Assembly: GCA_902772695.1 (NCBI GenBank)
Contig: CACYBL010000104.1
Coordinates: 1-35,450, forward strand
Direction of reading: 5' to 3'
Length of the DNA stretch: 35,450 nt
Source of the DNA: an uncultured Elusimicrobium sp.
GTDB taxonomy: Bacteria > Elusimicrobiota > Elusimicrobia > Elusimicrobiales > Elusimicrobiaceae
Shown: one piece after another, positions 17,966 to 26,843 of the stretch
Position numbering within the stretch: the first letter of the stretch is position 1
How the letters are laid out: every line of letters begins with the position of its first letter
The notes under the pieces: model-generated
What the model was told of the DNA's origin: nothing
Databases searched by the model: none
The model's input: only the letters and a program-made list of their open reading frames with translations
Position numbers and translations under genes: made by a program

Positions 17966-19261
17966 CTAAAAGCTCCAATGTGGAGTAAAACTATCTCCCG
18001 GTAAATCAGCTAATAAATGCGGAGCACTGCCATCCATATCCATCATATATAGCTGACGGCGTCCCCCACGGGTAGAAGTAAAAGCGATAAAGCGCCCGTC
18101 TGGGGACCAAGTCGGGTCCTCATTAGAGCCGGCATCTGTAGTCAATCGGCGCAGTTGTGTACCGGTTAAATCTACTAAAAAGATGTCCATCGGATGGTAC
18201 GGTTCTTCGCGTCCGGTAAATACAATCCATTCCCCGGTAGGTGACCATTGGGGGCTATCCGACCAGTTGAATTTCTTTGTTAACGGGCGTGTTTCTCCGG
18301 TAGCTAATTCCATCACATAAATTTGCGGGTTCCCGGCTCGGTTAGACACAAAAGTAATATACTTTCCATCCGGCGAATAGGAGGGAGATCCGTCCACAGA
18401 AGATTTATTGGTCACACGTTGTTTTTCATGTGTTTCTAAATTATAGATATAAATACTGGGGTTAGAACCGCCAGAACTCGTAAAAGCAAGGGCTTTCCCG
18501 TCCGGAGAAACCCCTCCGATAAGTGATAAGCCGCCGCGAATAATAACAGGGGCGACCTTGCCGGCGCGTAAATCAATAGCATAAATATCGGGATTACGGT
18601 GTTTATAAGTAGTGTAGAAAATACGTCCATCCTTGGACCAACGCGGTAACAACGCTATACTGTTATCGTTCGTTAATTTCTTTAGATTTTCTCCGTCATA
18701 ATCTACGACATAAATTTCTTTATTCTTGGTGGAGTTATTAGCGAAGGCAATTTTTGTATCCGCAATACCGCGTTTTCCCGTCAATGAGGAAATGATTTGG
18801 TCTGAGGCGATATGCGCTAAACGACGTAAACTGTTTTGCGTACCCTTAAATGCTTTAGAGAACACCGGAGTACGTGTAGATAAGTCATATACATAAATTT
18901 TGATTGTATAATACGGCTCCGCGTAGGAAATGTCCCCCACCAACAAATAACTCGCTTTTGCCCGTGCCCACTCCGTCAAAGTTTGGCTAAGTTTTTTGGC
19001 ATTAAAAGAAGGGCCTTCTTCATTCACATCAAAGTAGCGGGCAAATAACAAGTCGGCACGCATTACGTCACGCACCAAATTGGCAGCGTCTTGGTTTTGC
19101 GGAGTTTCAAATTGGAAACCCGGCATCCCAATGGCAGGTAAATGTTTATCTCCTACAGATGTTATACCGATATAAACATCCGTTTTTGGCGCGGCAAAAG
19201 CCGGACAAAACGTACACACACAGATCGCTAAAAAAGCTATCAAAAAAATCTGTTTTTTCAT
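17966..19261 (-). CDS. tolB: Tol-Pal system protein TolB
   Basis: This 431-residue periplasmic protein has a signal peptide with probable cleavage after AFA (residue 23). The N-terminal alpha/beta domain (~25-160) contains RADLLFARYFDV and YLLVGDISYAEP. It is followed by six WD40-like beta-propeller repeats (~165-431) with the recurrent pattern PxWSPDGRxIAFTS, e.g. SPSYSPDGKYITFVS, SPQWSPTGEWIVFTG and DPTWSPDGRFIAFTS. In Gram-negative bacteria TolB interacts with Pal and TolA to maintain the outer membrane during division. Here it is the last gene of pal-cpoB-tolB, an altered order from the E. coli tolB-pal-cpoB. TolQ, TolR and TolA are not in the window. Confidence 0.96.
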   Translation of the reverse strand: MKKQIFLIAFLAICVCTFCPAFAAPKTDVYIGITSVGDKHLPAIGMPGFQFETPQNQDAANLVRDVMRADLLFARYFDVNEEGPSFNAKKLSQTLTEWARAKASYLLVGDISYAEPYYTIKIYVYDLSTRTPVFSKAFKGTQNSLRRLAHIASDQIISSLTGKRGIADTKIAFANNSTKNKEIYVVDYDGENLKKLTNDNSIALLPRWSKDGRIFYTTYKHRNPDIYAIDLRAGKVAPVIIRGGLSLIGGVSPDGKALAFTSSGGSNPSIYIYNLETHEKQRVTNKSSVDGSPSYSPDGKYITFVSNRAGNPQIYVMELATGETRPLTKKFNWSDSPQWSPTGEWIVFTGREEPYHPMDIFLVDLTGTQLRRLTTDAGSNEDPTWSPDGRFIAFTSTRGGRRQLYMMDMDGSAPHLLADLPGDSFTPHWSF

Positions 19262-19288
19262 GCAAGAAAACCGCCTTACAAAATAGAA

Positions 19289-19966
19289 TTATTTCAATTT
19301 AGCCAAATCCGATTTGGCCAATTTGGCTTCTTCCGAAGAGGAAAATTCTTTTATAATAGAGGACAAGTAGCGTTTTGCCTCATCTGTTTTCCCAAGTGGC
19401 ACAATGCTACGGGCATATTTTAACCTGGCCGCAGGGATTAATTTACTTTGTGGAAATTTCTGTAGCAAGGTTGCATAAGCCACCGCCGCCGATTTGGTTT
19501 TGCCGGCCGCCAGGTAAGCATCCCCCATATACATATAAGCCTGATCTGTATTTTCCGCATTTGGATATTGAGTCACATAAATTTTGAACCCGGTAGCCGC
19601 CGGCTCAAAGGCTTCTTTATCTAAATGATTTTTAGCTTCGGCAAATAGTTCTGAGGGCAATACTGTTTTGGTGGTAGTCTGATGCGCAGAACGGGAAACA
19701 GAGGCCGCCAAATCATCTAATTTAGCGGAAAATTTAGATAGTTGCCCATCCATTTGAGCTAAATTTTCACCGGAAACCAGTAAATTCTGGTTCAGTTCAT
19801 CCATTTTACCCGCCAATTCAGCCTGATTGGCCTGCATTTGAACAATAGTAGAATTTAAAGCTTGCAGTTGTAATTTAAGCGTACTCATATCGCTTTGACT
19901 AGCGATACAGCCGGACAGCAAAAAGCCCGAACCGGCCATAAAAATAAGTTTCGTAATGTTTTTCAT
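19289..19966 (-). CDS. cpoB: CpoB/YbgF-like Tol-Pal accessory lipoprotein
   Basis: The product has 225 residues when started at ATG 19966, which gives a good lipoprotein signal (LLSGC, Cys20); a TTG start at 19996 would add ten residues before it. Residues ~25-95 form a predicted trimeric coiled coil rich in Gln, Leu and Met (LKLQLQALNSTIVQMQANQA), and ~115-225 contain TPR-like repeats (EAFEPAATGFKIYVTQYPNA, MGDAYLAAGKTKSAAVAYA). This matches YbgF/CpoB, which couples Tol function with peptidoglycan synthesis. E. coli CpoB is a cleaved periplasmic protein, whereas this one carries a lipobox. It lies 30 bases downstream of pal and 27 upstream of tolB. Confidence 0.9.
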   Translation of the reverse strand: MKNITKLIFMAGSGFLLSGCIASQSDMSTLKLQLQALNSTIVQMQANQAELAGKMDELNQNLLVSGENLAQMDGQLSKFSAKLDDLAASVSRSAHQTTTKTVLPSELFAEAKNHLDKEAFEPAATGFKIYVTQYPNAENTDQAYMYMGDAYLAAGKTKSAAVAYATLLQKFPQSKLIPAARLKYARSIVPLGKTDEAKRYLSSIIKEFSSSEEAKLAKSDLAKLK

Positions 19967-19996
19967 GTGCGTTCGGGCTCCTTGTTGCCAAAACAA

Positions 19997-20512
19997 TTAT
20001 TTTACGCCAAGCAATGTTTCCGCACGGCGGTTTTTAGCCCAGCAAGACTGGGTGGCTTCCGTGCAAACCGGTTTTTCTTCACCGTAAGAAACAGTTTCAA
20101 TATTGGCGGCCGGAATCCCTAAACGCACATAATTAGCTTTGAGTTCATCCGCACGTTTTTGCCCCAACACAATATTGTAAGAGGTAGTACCTCTATCGTC
20201 GCAGTTTCCTTCAATGATAACGCGGTAAGAGGCCATTGCACCAGCAGATTTAATGGCTTGGGCATTTGCTTCTACAATTTTGCGAGCATCCGGCGTTAAA
20301 GTCGCTTTATCCAGCGAGAAATATACCGCCCCCAACGCAATTTCTTGCGTAGGGACAACCGCAGATTCCGTTACTGCAGAATCTTCCAACACCATTTCGG
20401 TACCCGTACCGGCGGTGAGATCAGCATTGGCATCGTCTTTAACATTCTTTTTACAGGCAGTTAAACCAGCGGCCAAAGCGAAAACTAAAACAACTTTCAG
20501 TAAGTTTTTCAT
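19997..20512 (-). CDS. pal: Peptidoglycan-associated lipoprotein Pal
   Basis: This 171-residue outer-membrane lipoprotein has a signal ending LTAC (Cys20), an unstructured acidic linker (~21-60) and an OmpA-like peptidoglycan-binding domain (~62-170). Conserved features are VYFSLDKATLTPDA, IEGNCDDRGTTSYN, LGQKRADELKANYVRLGI, ISYGE-like VSYGEEKP and KNRRAE near the C terminus. Two cysteines in CTEATQSC could form a disulphide. It is the first gene of the pal-cpoB-tolB operon, preceded by a good promoter (TTGACC and TATATT) and a GGAG ribosome binding site. Confidence 0.97.
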   Translation of the reverse strand: MKNLLKVVLVFALAAGLTACKKNVKDDANADLTAGTGTEMVLEDSAVTESAVVPTQEIALGAVYFSLDKATLTPDARKIVEANAQAIKSAGAMASYRVIIEGNCDDRGTTSYNIVLGQKRADELKANYVRLGIPAANIETVSYGEEKPVCTEATQSCWAKNRRAETLLGVK

Positions 20513-20550
20513 GTCTTTCTCCGTTTTAGATTTATACTTCTATACTATAT

Positions 20551-20580
20551 AATATACTAACTTTCATACATTAGGGTCAA
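20551..20580 (-). promoter_or_regulatory. Promoter of pal-cpoB-tolB
   Basis: On the minus strand TTGACC (complement of 20575-20580) and TATATT (20551-20556) are separated by 18 bases, close to a sigma-70 consensus. It sits ~40 bases upstream of the pal start and just after the gatB terminator. Confidence 0.7.
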
Positions 20581-20605
20581 CGCAGAAACGCTTCCTTTTT
20601 TAATT

Positions 20606-20636
20606 AAAAAGCCCCGCTTTCTTGGCGGGGCTTTTT
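20606..20636 (-). terminator. Strong terminator after gatB
   Basis: AAAAAGCCCCGC (20606-20617) pairs perfectly with 20625-20636 around a 7-base loop. Read on the minus strand it ends in a T tract just after the gatB stop, separating it from the pal operon. The T-rich flanks make it potentially bidirectional. Confidence 0.93.
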
Positions 20637-20649
20637 GATTAACAAATTT

Positions 20650-22095
20650 TTATCCCAATAATTTAGCCAGTAGTTGACTGATCATTTTGGGATTAGCCTT
20701 TCCTTTGCTTAGCTTCATGACCCCACCCACCAGGGCTCCGATAGCAGCTTTATTACCTTTTTGATAATCAGCCACTGCTTTCGGATTGGCGGCCATAGCG
20801 GCTTTAGCCCACTCTTCCAATTGTCCTTCGTCACTTACTTGAATCATTCCGCGCTGAGAAATAATGTCGGCGGCTTTGCCTCCATGGGCATAAATTTCAT
20901 CAAACACCTCACGGGCTTGTTTACGGTTGATTTTACCGTTTTCGGCAAATTCTAACAACTCAGCTAATTGCTCCGCAGAAATCGGTGATTGTTCAATCTC
21001 CTTTCTTTCCGCATGGAGCATACCAAGTAAATCCGTTTGAATCCAGTTGGAAGCTGTTTTCAAAGAAACCTTACCACTCTTGGTAACGGTTTCAAAATAA
21101 TCAGAAATTTCGCGCGAACTCGTTAAGACACCCGCATCATAGGCAGATAAGCCGGCTTGCATAAACCGGTTCTCTTTGCTATCCGGCATTTCCGGCATAG
21201 TCGCCTTGATCCGGTTTAACCATTCGTCACTTAATACAACCGGAGGCAAATCCGGCTCTGGGAAATACCGATAATCCAATGCATCTTCTTTGGAACGCAT
21301 TGGCCTGGATACCCCTTCTACTTTATCCCATAAACGCGTTTCTTGCTTTACTTGTCCTCCCGCATTTAACACTTCCGTCTGACGATTGATTTCATATACA
21401 AGCGCATCTTTAACGGCTTTGAAAGAGTTGAGATTTTTTAACTCTGTACGTGTGCCAAATTGTTCCTGCCCAACCGGACGCAACGAAACATTCACATCCA
21501 CACGCAATTCCCCTTTTTCCATATCGCAATTGGAAGCGCCTACCCAACGCATCAAGCGTTTAATTTCGGTTAAATAAGCATAGGCCTCATCGGGGGAACG
21601 CATATCTGGCATGGATACAATTTCCAGAAGGGGGCTGCCGGAACGGTTGTAATCCACCAACGAGTGATCTGCCAAATGTGATGATTTAGCAGCATCTTCT
21701 TCCAAATGGGCATGATGAATGCCAATACGTTTTTTTTGTAAATGGTCCTTAGGCCCAAAAGTAATTTCCACATAGCCGGCGCCGTTGATAGGTTCATCAA
21801 ATTGGGTGATTTGATATCCCTTCGGCAAATCGGGGTAGAAATAATGTTTACGTGAAAAAGAAGAGTGCTGTTGAGTTTGACAATGCAAACTCAATCCGGC
21901 CCGAACAGCCAGTTCTAAAGCCCCCTCCGTTAAGACAGGTAGCACACCGGGGTGACCCAGGCAGACAGGGCAAACAGCAGTGTTGGGCTTTGTATCTTCT
22001 CCAACGCCGTTAGGGCAAGAACAAAACAATTTCGTTTTGCTGGCCAGTTGAACATGTATTTCTAATCCGATAACCGGTTCAAATTGGGTTTTCAC
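20650..22095 (-). CDS. gatB: Asp/Glu-tRNA(Asn/Gln) amidotransferase subunit B
   Basis: This 481-residue GatB binds misacylated Glu-tRNA(Gln) or Asp-tRNA(Asn) and phosphorylates the side chain so that GatA-derived ammonia can amidate it. It starts with GTG 22095, preceded by AGGAGA. The N terminus has IGLEIHVQL and the zinc cysteines Cys25, Cys27, Cys42 and Cys45 (FCSCPN, CPVCLGHPG). HHAHLEEDAAKS-type, DYNRSGSPLLEIVS, DVNVSLRP and ELKNLNSFKAV follow, all conserved. The C-terminal ~150 residues form the YqeY-like tRNA-binding tail. gatA and gatC are not adjacent. It is divergent from the flippase gene with only 34 bases between starts. Confidence 0.98.
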   Translation of the reverse strand: MKTQFEPVIGLEIHVQLASKTKLFCSCPNGVGEDTKPNTAVCPVCLGHPGVLPVLTEGALELAVRAGLSLHCQTQQHSSFSRKHYFYPDLPKGYQITQFDEPINGAGYVEITFGPKDHLQKKRIGIHHAHLEEDAAKSSHLADHSLVDYNRSGSPLLEIVSMPDMRSPDEAYAYLTEIKRLMRWVGASNCDMEKGELRVDVNVSLRPVGQEQFGTRTELKNLNSFKAVKDALVYEINRQTEVLNAGGQVKQETRLWDKVEGVSRPMRSKEDALDYRYFPEPDLPPVVLSDEWLNRIKATMPEMPDSKENRFMQAGLSAYDAGVLTSSREISDYFETVTKSGKVSLKTASNWIQTDLLGMLHAERKEIEQSPISAEQLAELLEFAENGKINRKQAREVFDEIYAHGGKAADIISQRGMIQVSDEGQLEEWAKAAMAANPKAVADYQKGNKAAIGALVGGVMKLSKGKANPKMISQLLAKLLG

Positions 22096-22116
22096 AATAA
22101 TTCTCTCCTAAATTAC

Positions 22117-22122
22117 TATAAT
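22117..22122 (+). promoter_or_regulatory. -10 box just before flippase start codon
   Basis: A perfect TATAAT ends seven bases before ATG 22130, with no Shine-Dalgarno in between, consistent with a leaderless transcript. No convincing -35 box lies 17 bases upstream, so the promoter call is partial. Confidence 0.45.
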
Positions 22123-22129
22123 ATCAAAT

Positions 22130-23644
22130 ATGACAAATCTTTTTAAGCCCACCTCTTACCGCAGCGGCACTATGATGGGAGTAGGAGCTACTGCCGCGTG
22201 GAAATTGTTGTCTTTTGCCAACTCGCTTATGTTGGCGGCTTATTTTGGCGCATGTAACGAAACGGATTTGTATTTTTTCCTTATTATCATAATGGGGGTC
22301 GGCGTGTTTTTCTTATATCGGTTGAATACGGCTGTGCTGATTCCGCAAGCTATGGCGTTAGATGCCCAATCCCCATTAGGTGGTAGAAATTTACTGAACG
22401 GATTTTTATATTTGTATATCGGGTTGGCAGGATTGAGTGCTCTCGTGGGAATCCTCATCCCGGTACCCTTGATGCAAGTTTTTTCCCGTTTTGATCCCTC
22501 TTTTTTAATTCTGCAACGCTCCATAATTACCTGGGGATATGTGTTGTTTGGATTGCAAGTACTGACTTCTTATTTGATCAGCGTGTTGGAAATGTACAAA
22601 CGTTTTACTGCGGCTTTGTTGACTCCCCTCAATGCCGCATTACCGCTGTTGTTTCTAATCATCGGGGGCAAACAATATGGAATTATCAGCATGATGTATG
22701 GATTTGTGATAGCCAATTTACTTCAAATTATAATCTTGGGCCGGGTCATGAAAAAAGAACTGGGATGGAAACTGACCCGTGGCGAAATCTTCCACTCCCG
22801 AAAATTTTGTAAAAATCTTATCAGCAACCAACTTATAGAAGCTGCCACCTTAATAAATGGAATGTTGCCGGTTTATTTGTTAAGCGGATTCTCTACCGGG
22901 ATTGTTAGCGCACTTAACTATGCTAAACAACTTTCTGATTCTGCTTCCGAAGTATTTATTGCACGCATCACCAATATTGCCAAAATTGAACTTACGGAAC
23001 ACACCACCCACGAACAAACCGCTACGTTTAACCGGGCGTTCCTCCGCGCGCATTATGGTTTGGCATTTTTACTCACACCGCTGGTGGTTTTTTCTATTTT
23101 CTTTGCGCCGGACATTGTAACTATTTTCTTCAAAAGAGGAGCTTTTACCCAATTAGATGTCCGTCAAACCGTGTGTTTTTTACGTCCGCTGTTAATTACC
23201 CTTTTGTTGACGGTCCCCGTATTAATGCAAAATAACGTCGTAGCCGCCAAACGCAAACTGAAAGAATTTATGCCTTATGCGCTGGCCAGCACCGGGCTTT
23301 GTATCGTCTTAACACCCTTCACACTTTTTTACTTTGGCCCCTTTTCGTTACCGTATTTGTTGGCAGGATGCACATTAGTAGGACTTGCCATCAATGCCGT
23401 TTTTTTCAAACGGATCCTGCCGTTTGATACATTCAAACCTGCATTATTGGAAATGATACACCTGCTTGTATTGAATATGATGGCTATATTACCTGCCGTT
23501 TTCTACCGTTGGTTCTTATCCGGAAACAATGCCTGGCAAGCATTAGCCATAGAGGGAATCCTGTTTGTGGGTATGTTGGCCGGCATCTCGTATTATAGCG
23601 GGGATTTGAAACGATTCTTAGATACGGCCCATCAATCTGCGTAA
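22130..23644 (+). CDS. MurJ/MviN-family lipid flippase
   Basis: This 504-residue polytopic membrane protein with about 13-14 hydrophobic segments belongs to the MurJ/MOP superfamily. Family-like features are an N-terminal small-residue helix (GVGATAAWKLLSFANSLM), the FGAC..TDLYFFL segment, and a central LNYAKQLSDSASEVF, which corresponds to the LNYA.rl..lP..vf motif of MurJ. It could be the essential lipid II flippase, or a specialised flippase for the polysaccharide made by the neighbouring glycosyltransferases; without a genome view of other MurJ copies I leave the symbol blank. Its 3' end overlaps the convergent glycosyltransferase gene by 27 bases. No Shine-Dalgarno precedes ATG 22130. 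Confidence 0.85.
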   Translation: MTNLFKPTSYRSGTMMGVGATAAWKLLSFANSLMLAAYFGACNETDLYFFLIIIMGVGVFFLYRLNTAVLIPQAMALDAQSPLGGRNLLNGFLYLYIGLAGLSALVGILIPVPLMQVFSRFDPSFLILQRSIITWGYVLFGLQVLTSYLISVLEMYKRFTAALLTPLNAALPLLFLIIGGKQYGIISMMYGFVIANLLQIIILGRVMKKELGWKLTRGEIFHSRKFCKNLISNQLIEAATLINGMLPVYLLSGFSTGIVSALNYAKQLSDSASEVFIARITNIAKIELTEHTTHEQTATFNRAFLRAHYGLAFLLTPLVVFSIFFAPDIVTIFFKRGAFTQLDVRQTVCFLRPLLITLLLTVPVLMQNNVVAAKRKLKEFMPYALASTGLCIVLTPFTLFYFGPFSLPYLLAGCTLVGLAINAVFFKRILPFDTFKPALLEMIHLLVLNMMAILPAVFYRWFLSGNNAWQALAIEGILFVGMLAGISYYSGDLKRFLDTAHQSA

Positions 23645-24601
23645 ACCGTGCATCCAAAAAGCATACGAAAACCCATAACGCAAACTTCGGTCAAAAATCC
23701 ATTGACGAAGGCGAAACTTCCAAGGTCGGCCACCAAATATGCCAGCCGGTAGCATCAAGTCCTCCCGATGCTTACGCAATAATGCTTCCTCTCGGGGAGT
23801 CAGTCCGTACTTCTCCATAAAACTGGTTAATACCACCCGGCAAACATACTCAAAACCGGGGGCAAAATCTTCATAAACTTTTTTCTGTTTAAGTAACTGC
23901 TTAGCCGCACAAAAGCCGGTTAACAACCCTTCAAATCGCCCATCTCCAGCATGACTTTGGGAACTTATACGCTGACGATAAAAATAACAGGCCCGGGGAG
24001 CCAACGCCACGGGATCGCTTGCGCAAATTAAAAATGTGGTTGGAAGAATATCATCCCCGGTTTGTGACTGAGGCAAAGGCAACCCTTCCAAAATTGTACG
24101 GGAAATTAACTTGCCACACAATGCCATAACCGCTGAGAAATCTTCAAACAATCGTACGCGCTGTCCTCCGCCTAAACAACCGGCTGAAAAAACATTAGCT
24201 ACTACTAAAGGAGCCTGTGGACATGCAGAAAAACGGACCATAGGAGATACGACCACATGAGCATGTGTCTTCGTGTAAACCTGAACTAATTCTTGAAGGC
24301 AGGAAGAAGAAAGCACGTCATCTGCATCCACGAAAAGAATAGCATCTCCGTGAGCCACGGACAGTGCCTTCCTACGGGCTGCCGCTACCCCTTGGTTAGA
24401 TTGATGTATGACACGCAGACGTGCATCACGTTGGGCGAACTCGTCTAATAAAATACTACTACCATCGGTGGAGCCATCATCCACAACTATTATTTCTATA
24501 GAACCATACGTTTGTGCAACCAAACTTTCTAAACAGTCGGCTAAATAGTCTTTAACGTTATACACCGGCACTATTATGCTGATAAGTGGGCTTGATTGCA
24601 T
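23618..24601 (-). CDS. Family 2 glycosyltransferase
   Basis: This 327-residue GT-A enzyme has an N-terminal ~110-residue catalytic core: ISIIVPVYNVKDYLADCLES, VVDDGSTDGS with Asp41-Asp42, and the metal-binding DADD (92-95). The C-terminal half is more variable and basic, ending in WMHGLRRLMG. It probably transfers a sugar onto a polyprenyl-linked or lipid acceptor for a surface polysaccharide, with donor and acceptor unknown. It overlaps the preceding minus-strand glycosyltransferase by 28 bases, implying translational coupling, and converges with the flippase gene. Confidence 0.92.
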   Translation of the reverse strand: MQSSPLISIIVPVYNVKDYLADCLESLVAQTYGSIEIIVVDDGSTDGSSILLDEFAQRDARLRVIHQSNQGVAAARRKALSVAHGDAILFVDADDVLSSSCLQELVQVYTKTHAHVVVSPMVRFSACPQAPLVVANVFSAGCLGGGQRVRLFEDFSAVMALCGKLISRTILEGLPLPQSQTGDDILPTTFLICASDPVALAPRACYFYRQRISSQSHAGDGRFEGLLTGFCAAKQLLKQKKVYEDFAPGFEYVCRVVLTSFMEKYGLTPREEALLRKHREDLMLPAGIFGGRPWKFRLRQWIFDRSLRYGFSYAFWMHGLRRLMGRI

Positions 24602-25662
24602 AGAGCCTCGTATGAATTCAAATAATTTTCTATAGAAAAACGCTCTGTGACTTCTTGGGCACGAATACTAAATTCCCGACGCTGCACTTCATTCTTCATT
24701 AATTCAGTCAACGCGGCAGAAAACAAATCAACCCGATCTTGCGGAACCAGTAAGCCGTCCAAACCGTGACGAATAATAACATCCGGCCCCGTACAATTGA
24801 AGCTCACGGCGGGCAATCCCGACGCCATAGCTTCTAACAACACCAACGGAAATCCTTCTGCGCGGGAAGACATAGCCAAGATCTGGGCATGTTTGTATAA
24901 AGCGAATATATCTTTCTGCGGAACAATGAAATCTACTTCTTCTGTTAGGCCTAGCTCTCGGGCCTGCGCTTTAAGCGCGCTTTCTAATTCACCGGCTCCC
25001 ACAATGGCCAACCTCCAACCGCAACGCTCCGGACCTATTGAACTCCATGCTTGCAATAACCGATCAAATCCTTTTTGTGTCGTTAAACGTCCCACCGCCA
25101 ACACGTATTTCACCCCGGTTTTAAAACATACGGGCCGATCACCCGACTTCGTTGGAGGGATAGGGGCCGGATTATAAATCACTTGAGTCCGCCAAGAAGG
25201 ATGACGTTCTTGTAAAAACTGTTTATCACGATAAGAAAGAACTGTTACACAGTAGGCAAAACGAAGCAATATGTTGCGTAAATACTGCCACTTGCGGGAG
25301 TAAGCCAAGTGACGGACATCTAAATGATCGGCATAAATATAGGGAATACGCAACAATAGACAGGAAGCCAAAACACTAACTGTCATAAAACTAATGACCA
25401 CCTGAGGGCGAGTAGTCCATAATGCGCGGGTTAGTTTATACAACCGCACCCATCCCCTCCATAAGCCGGGGGTACGAAAAGTCGGCAAATGTACGCGTGC
25501 CCGCGTCACAGACGCGGGCAACGTATAAAAATCAGGGATTGTATCATCCAGTGTAAGCAAGGTAACTTGGTGACCACGAGCGGCTAAACCTGCACACAGG
25601 CAAGCCATCATCCGCTCTGCTCCGCCACCACCCAACGTACCAATTACACAAGTAATACGCAC
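24574..25662 (-). CDS. Family 4 glycosyltransferase (GT-B)
   Basis: This 362-residue GT-B enzyme has an N-terminal acceptor domain with the glycine-rich GTLGGGGAERMM, and a C-terminal Glycos_transf_1 domain with VLAVGRLTTQKGFDRLL, LAIVGAGELE and the E-x7-E nucleotide-sugar motif EGFPLVLLE (Glu269, Glu277). The conserved GLDGLLV follows. Retaining transfer of a nucleotide sugar in cell-surface polysaccharide or LPS core synthesis is the likely role. It is 13 bases downstream of a paralogous family 4 gene and overlaps the GT2 gene downstream. Confidence 0.93.
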   Translation of the reverse strand: MRITCVIGTLGGGGAERMMACLCAGLAARGHQVTLLTLDDTIPDFYTLPASVTRARVHLPTFRTPGLWRGWVRLYKLTRALWTTRPQVVISFMTVSVLASCLLLRIPYIYADHLDVRHLAYSRKWQYLRNILLRFAYCVTVLSYRDKQFLQERHPSWRTQVIYNPAPIPPTKSGDRPVCFKTGVKYVLAVGRLTTQKGFDRLLQAWSSIGPERCGWRLAIVGAGELESALKAQARELGLTEEVDFIVPQKDIFALYKHAQILAMSSRAEGFPLVLLEAMASGLPAVSFNCTGPDVIIRHGLDGLLVPQDRVDLFSAALTELMKNEVQRREFSIRAQEVTERFSIENYLNSYEALCNQAHLSA

Positions 25663-25675
25663 GCGGAGTCCTTTT

Positions 25676-26686
25676 CTATTTAGCCAGTTTTTCGGCTACT
25701 GCCTGCACAAACATTTCAAAGGGATGCTTTTCTTTGAGCTTACTGGCTTCTATCGCTATCCCCACGCGCTTTCCCCAGTTGACCATCATATCATCTAATG
25801 CAATGGTGAAAGGCTCTTCTTCGCCCGCATTGACAATCACCCCGTTCACCCCATTGGTCACCAAAGCCGTAACAGCCGGTGATTCACAGGCCACACACGG
25901 TAATTTGCTGGCCATGGCATCAAGCAGGATATCTGCCAAAGCAGGTTGCACGGCGGGGTATGCAAAGATATCGGCATTGCGCAATAAACTGTATACATCA
26001 CTTTGGGCAGGGATAATTTCCGTGCTGTCTTCCAAGTTGTTCTTGGCAATAAAGCGTTTGAAAGCCGTTTTTTTAGCTCCATCCCCTACCAAAGTCAAAT
26101 GCCAGGTCTTGTGCGCCGGAGCCAACCGAGCCCAAGTTTCCAGTAATGTATCAAATCCGCTTTCTTTAGACAGGGGGCCTACAGCTACGATATTGTTTTC
26201 TTTCTTAAAACAAGCCGGTTTGTTGTAGTTATAATGCTCCACCCAAACAGCAGGTTCCGTAACCCGCACGGCATTTGTACCGTATATTTTTTTGTTTAAC
26301 GGTTTATCACTTTCCCCAAGTACTAGCACGCGCACGGCTTTTTGCAAAATAGCTTTTTTATTTTTAACAGTCTTATCTTCTTGAAAATTCTCATACTCTA
26401 CATACACGAACGGTATTTGCGCCAAAATGGCCGCCTCGCAAGCACGCAAGTTCATCAGTGAGATGACCGTTTGAGAAGCTGTTTTAGTAAAGATGCCCGC
26501 CAACGTTTTGGCCGTAGTAAAAGCGGTATACTCTTTAAGCGGTACTTGGGAAAATACATTTCCTTTTCCCTTGGGAGCAAAAATGCTTACTTCATTACCT
26601 TGGGTTTGCAAAAATTCTGCCAATTTAACACCTAATCTGGCACCGGAAATAGTTTTGTTCCCCCCTATGCATACTGTTACTTTCAT
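25676..26686 (-). CDS. Family 4-like glycosyltransferase with degenerate motif
   Basis: This 336-residue protein aligns along its length with the adjacent family 4 enzyme: N-terminal KVTVCIGGN, PACFKKENNIVAVGPLSKESGFDTLL, LTLVGDGAKK and LLDAMASKLPCVA. The E-x7-E pair is lost, however: the positions of Glu269 and Glu277 in the neighbour are Pro248 and Asp256 here, and the N-terminal Gly-rich loop is replaced by NKTISGARL. It may be inactive, use an altered donor, or be a scaffold for the active paralogue. It is the first gene of the minus-strand glycosyltransferase operon. GGAG lies before ATG 26686. Confidence 0.82.
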   Translation of the reverse strand: MKVTVCIGGNKTISGARLGVKLAEFLQTQGNEVSIFAPKGKGNVFSQVPLKEYTAFTTAKTLAGIFTKTASQTVISLMNLRACEAAILAQIPFVYVEYENFQEDKTVKNKKAILQKAVRVLVLGESDKPLNKKIYGTNAVRVTEPAVWVEHYNYNKPACFKKENNIVAVGPLSKESGFDTLLETWARLAPAHKTWHLTLVGDGAKKTAFKRFIAKNNLEDSTEIIPAQSDVYSLLRNADIFAYPAVQPALADILLDAMASKLPCVACESPAVTALVTNGVNGVIVNAGEEEPFTIALDDMMVNWGKRVGIAIEASKLKEKHPFEMFVQAVAEKLAK

Positions 26687-26810
26687 AACTGTTCTCCTAT
26701 TTGCTTAAAAATCTCTTTCTTGTATTGTACATAATAATGAGCCCCCATACTATAACAATTGCGAAACACCCCGGGCTTACGACCGGGGCGCCTGTAACAA
26801 TAACGGTAAG

Positions 26811-26836
26811 AACCCCCGGCCAATTGACCGGGGGTT
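26811..26836 (-). terminator. Terminator after exported-protein gene
   Basis: AACCCCCGG (26811-26819) pairs with CCGGGGGTT (26828-26836), ending transcription of the minus-strand gene that stops at 26844. A second GC hairpin of related sequence (CCCCGG at 26769-26774 with CCGGGG at 26783-26788) lies just downstream but lacks a T tract. Confidence 0.75.
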
Positions 26837-26843
26837 TTGTTAC

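Noticed and set aside
26769-26788. CCCCGG/CCGGGG hairpin as a second terminator
   Set aside because: No T tract on either strand; probably only a related GC hairpin.
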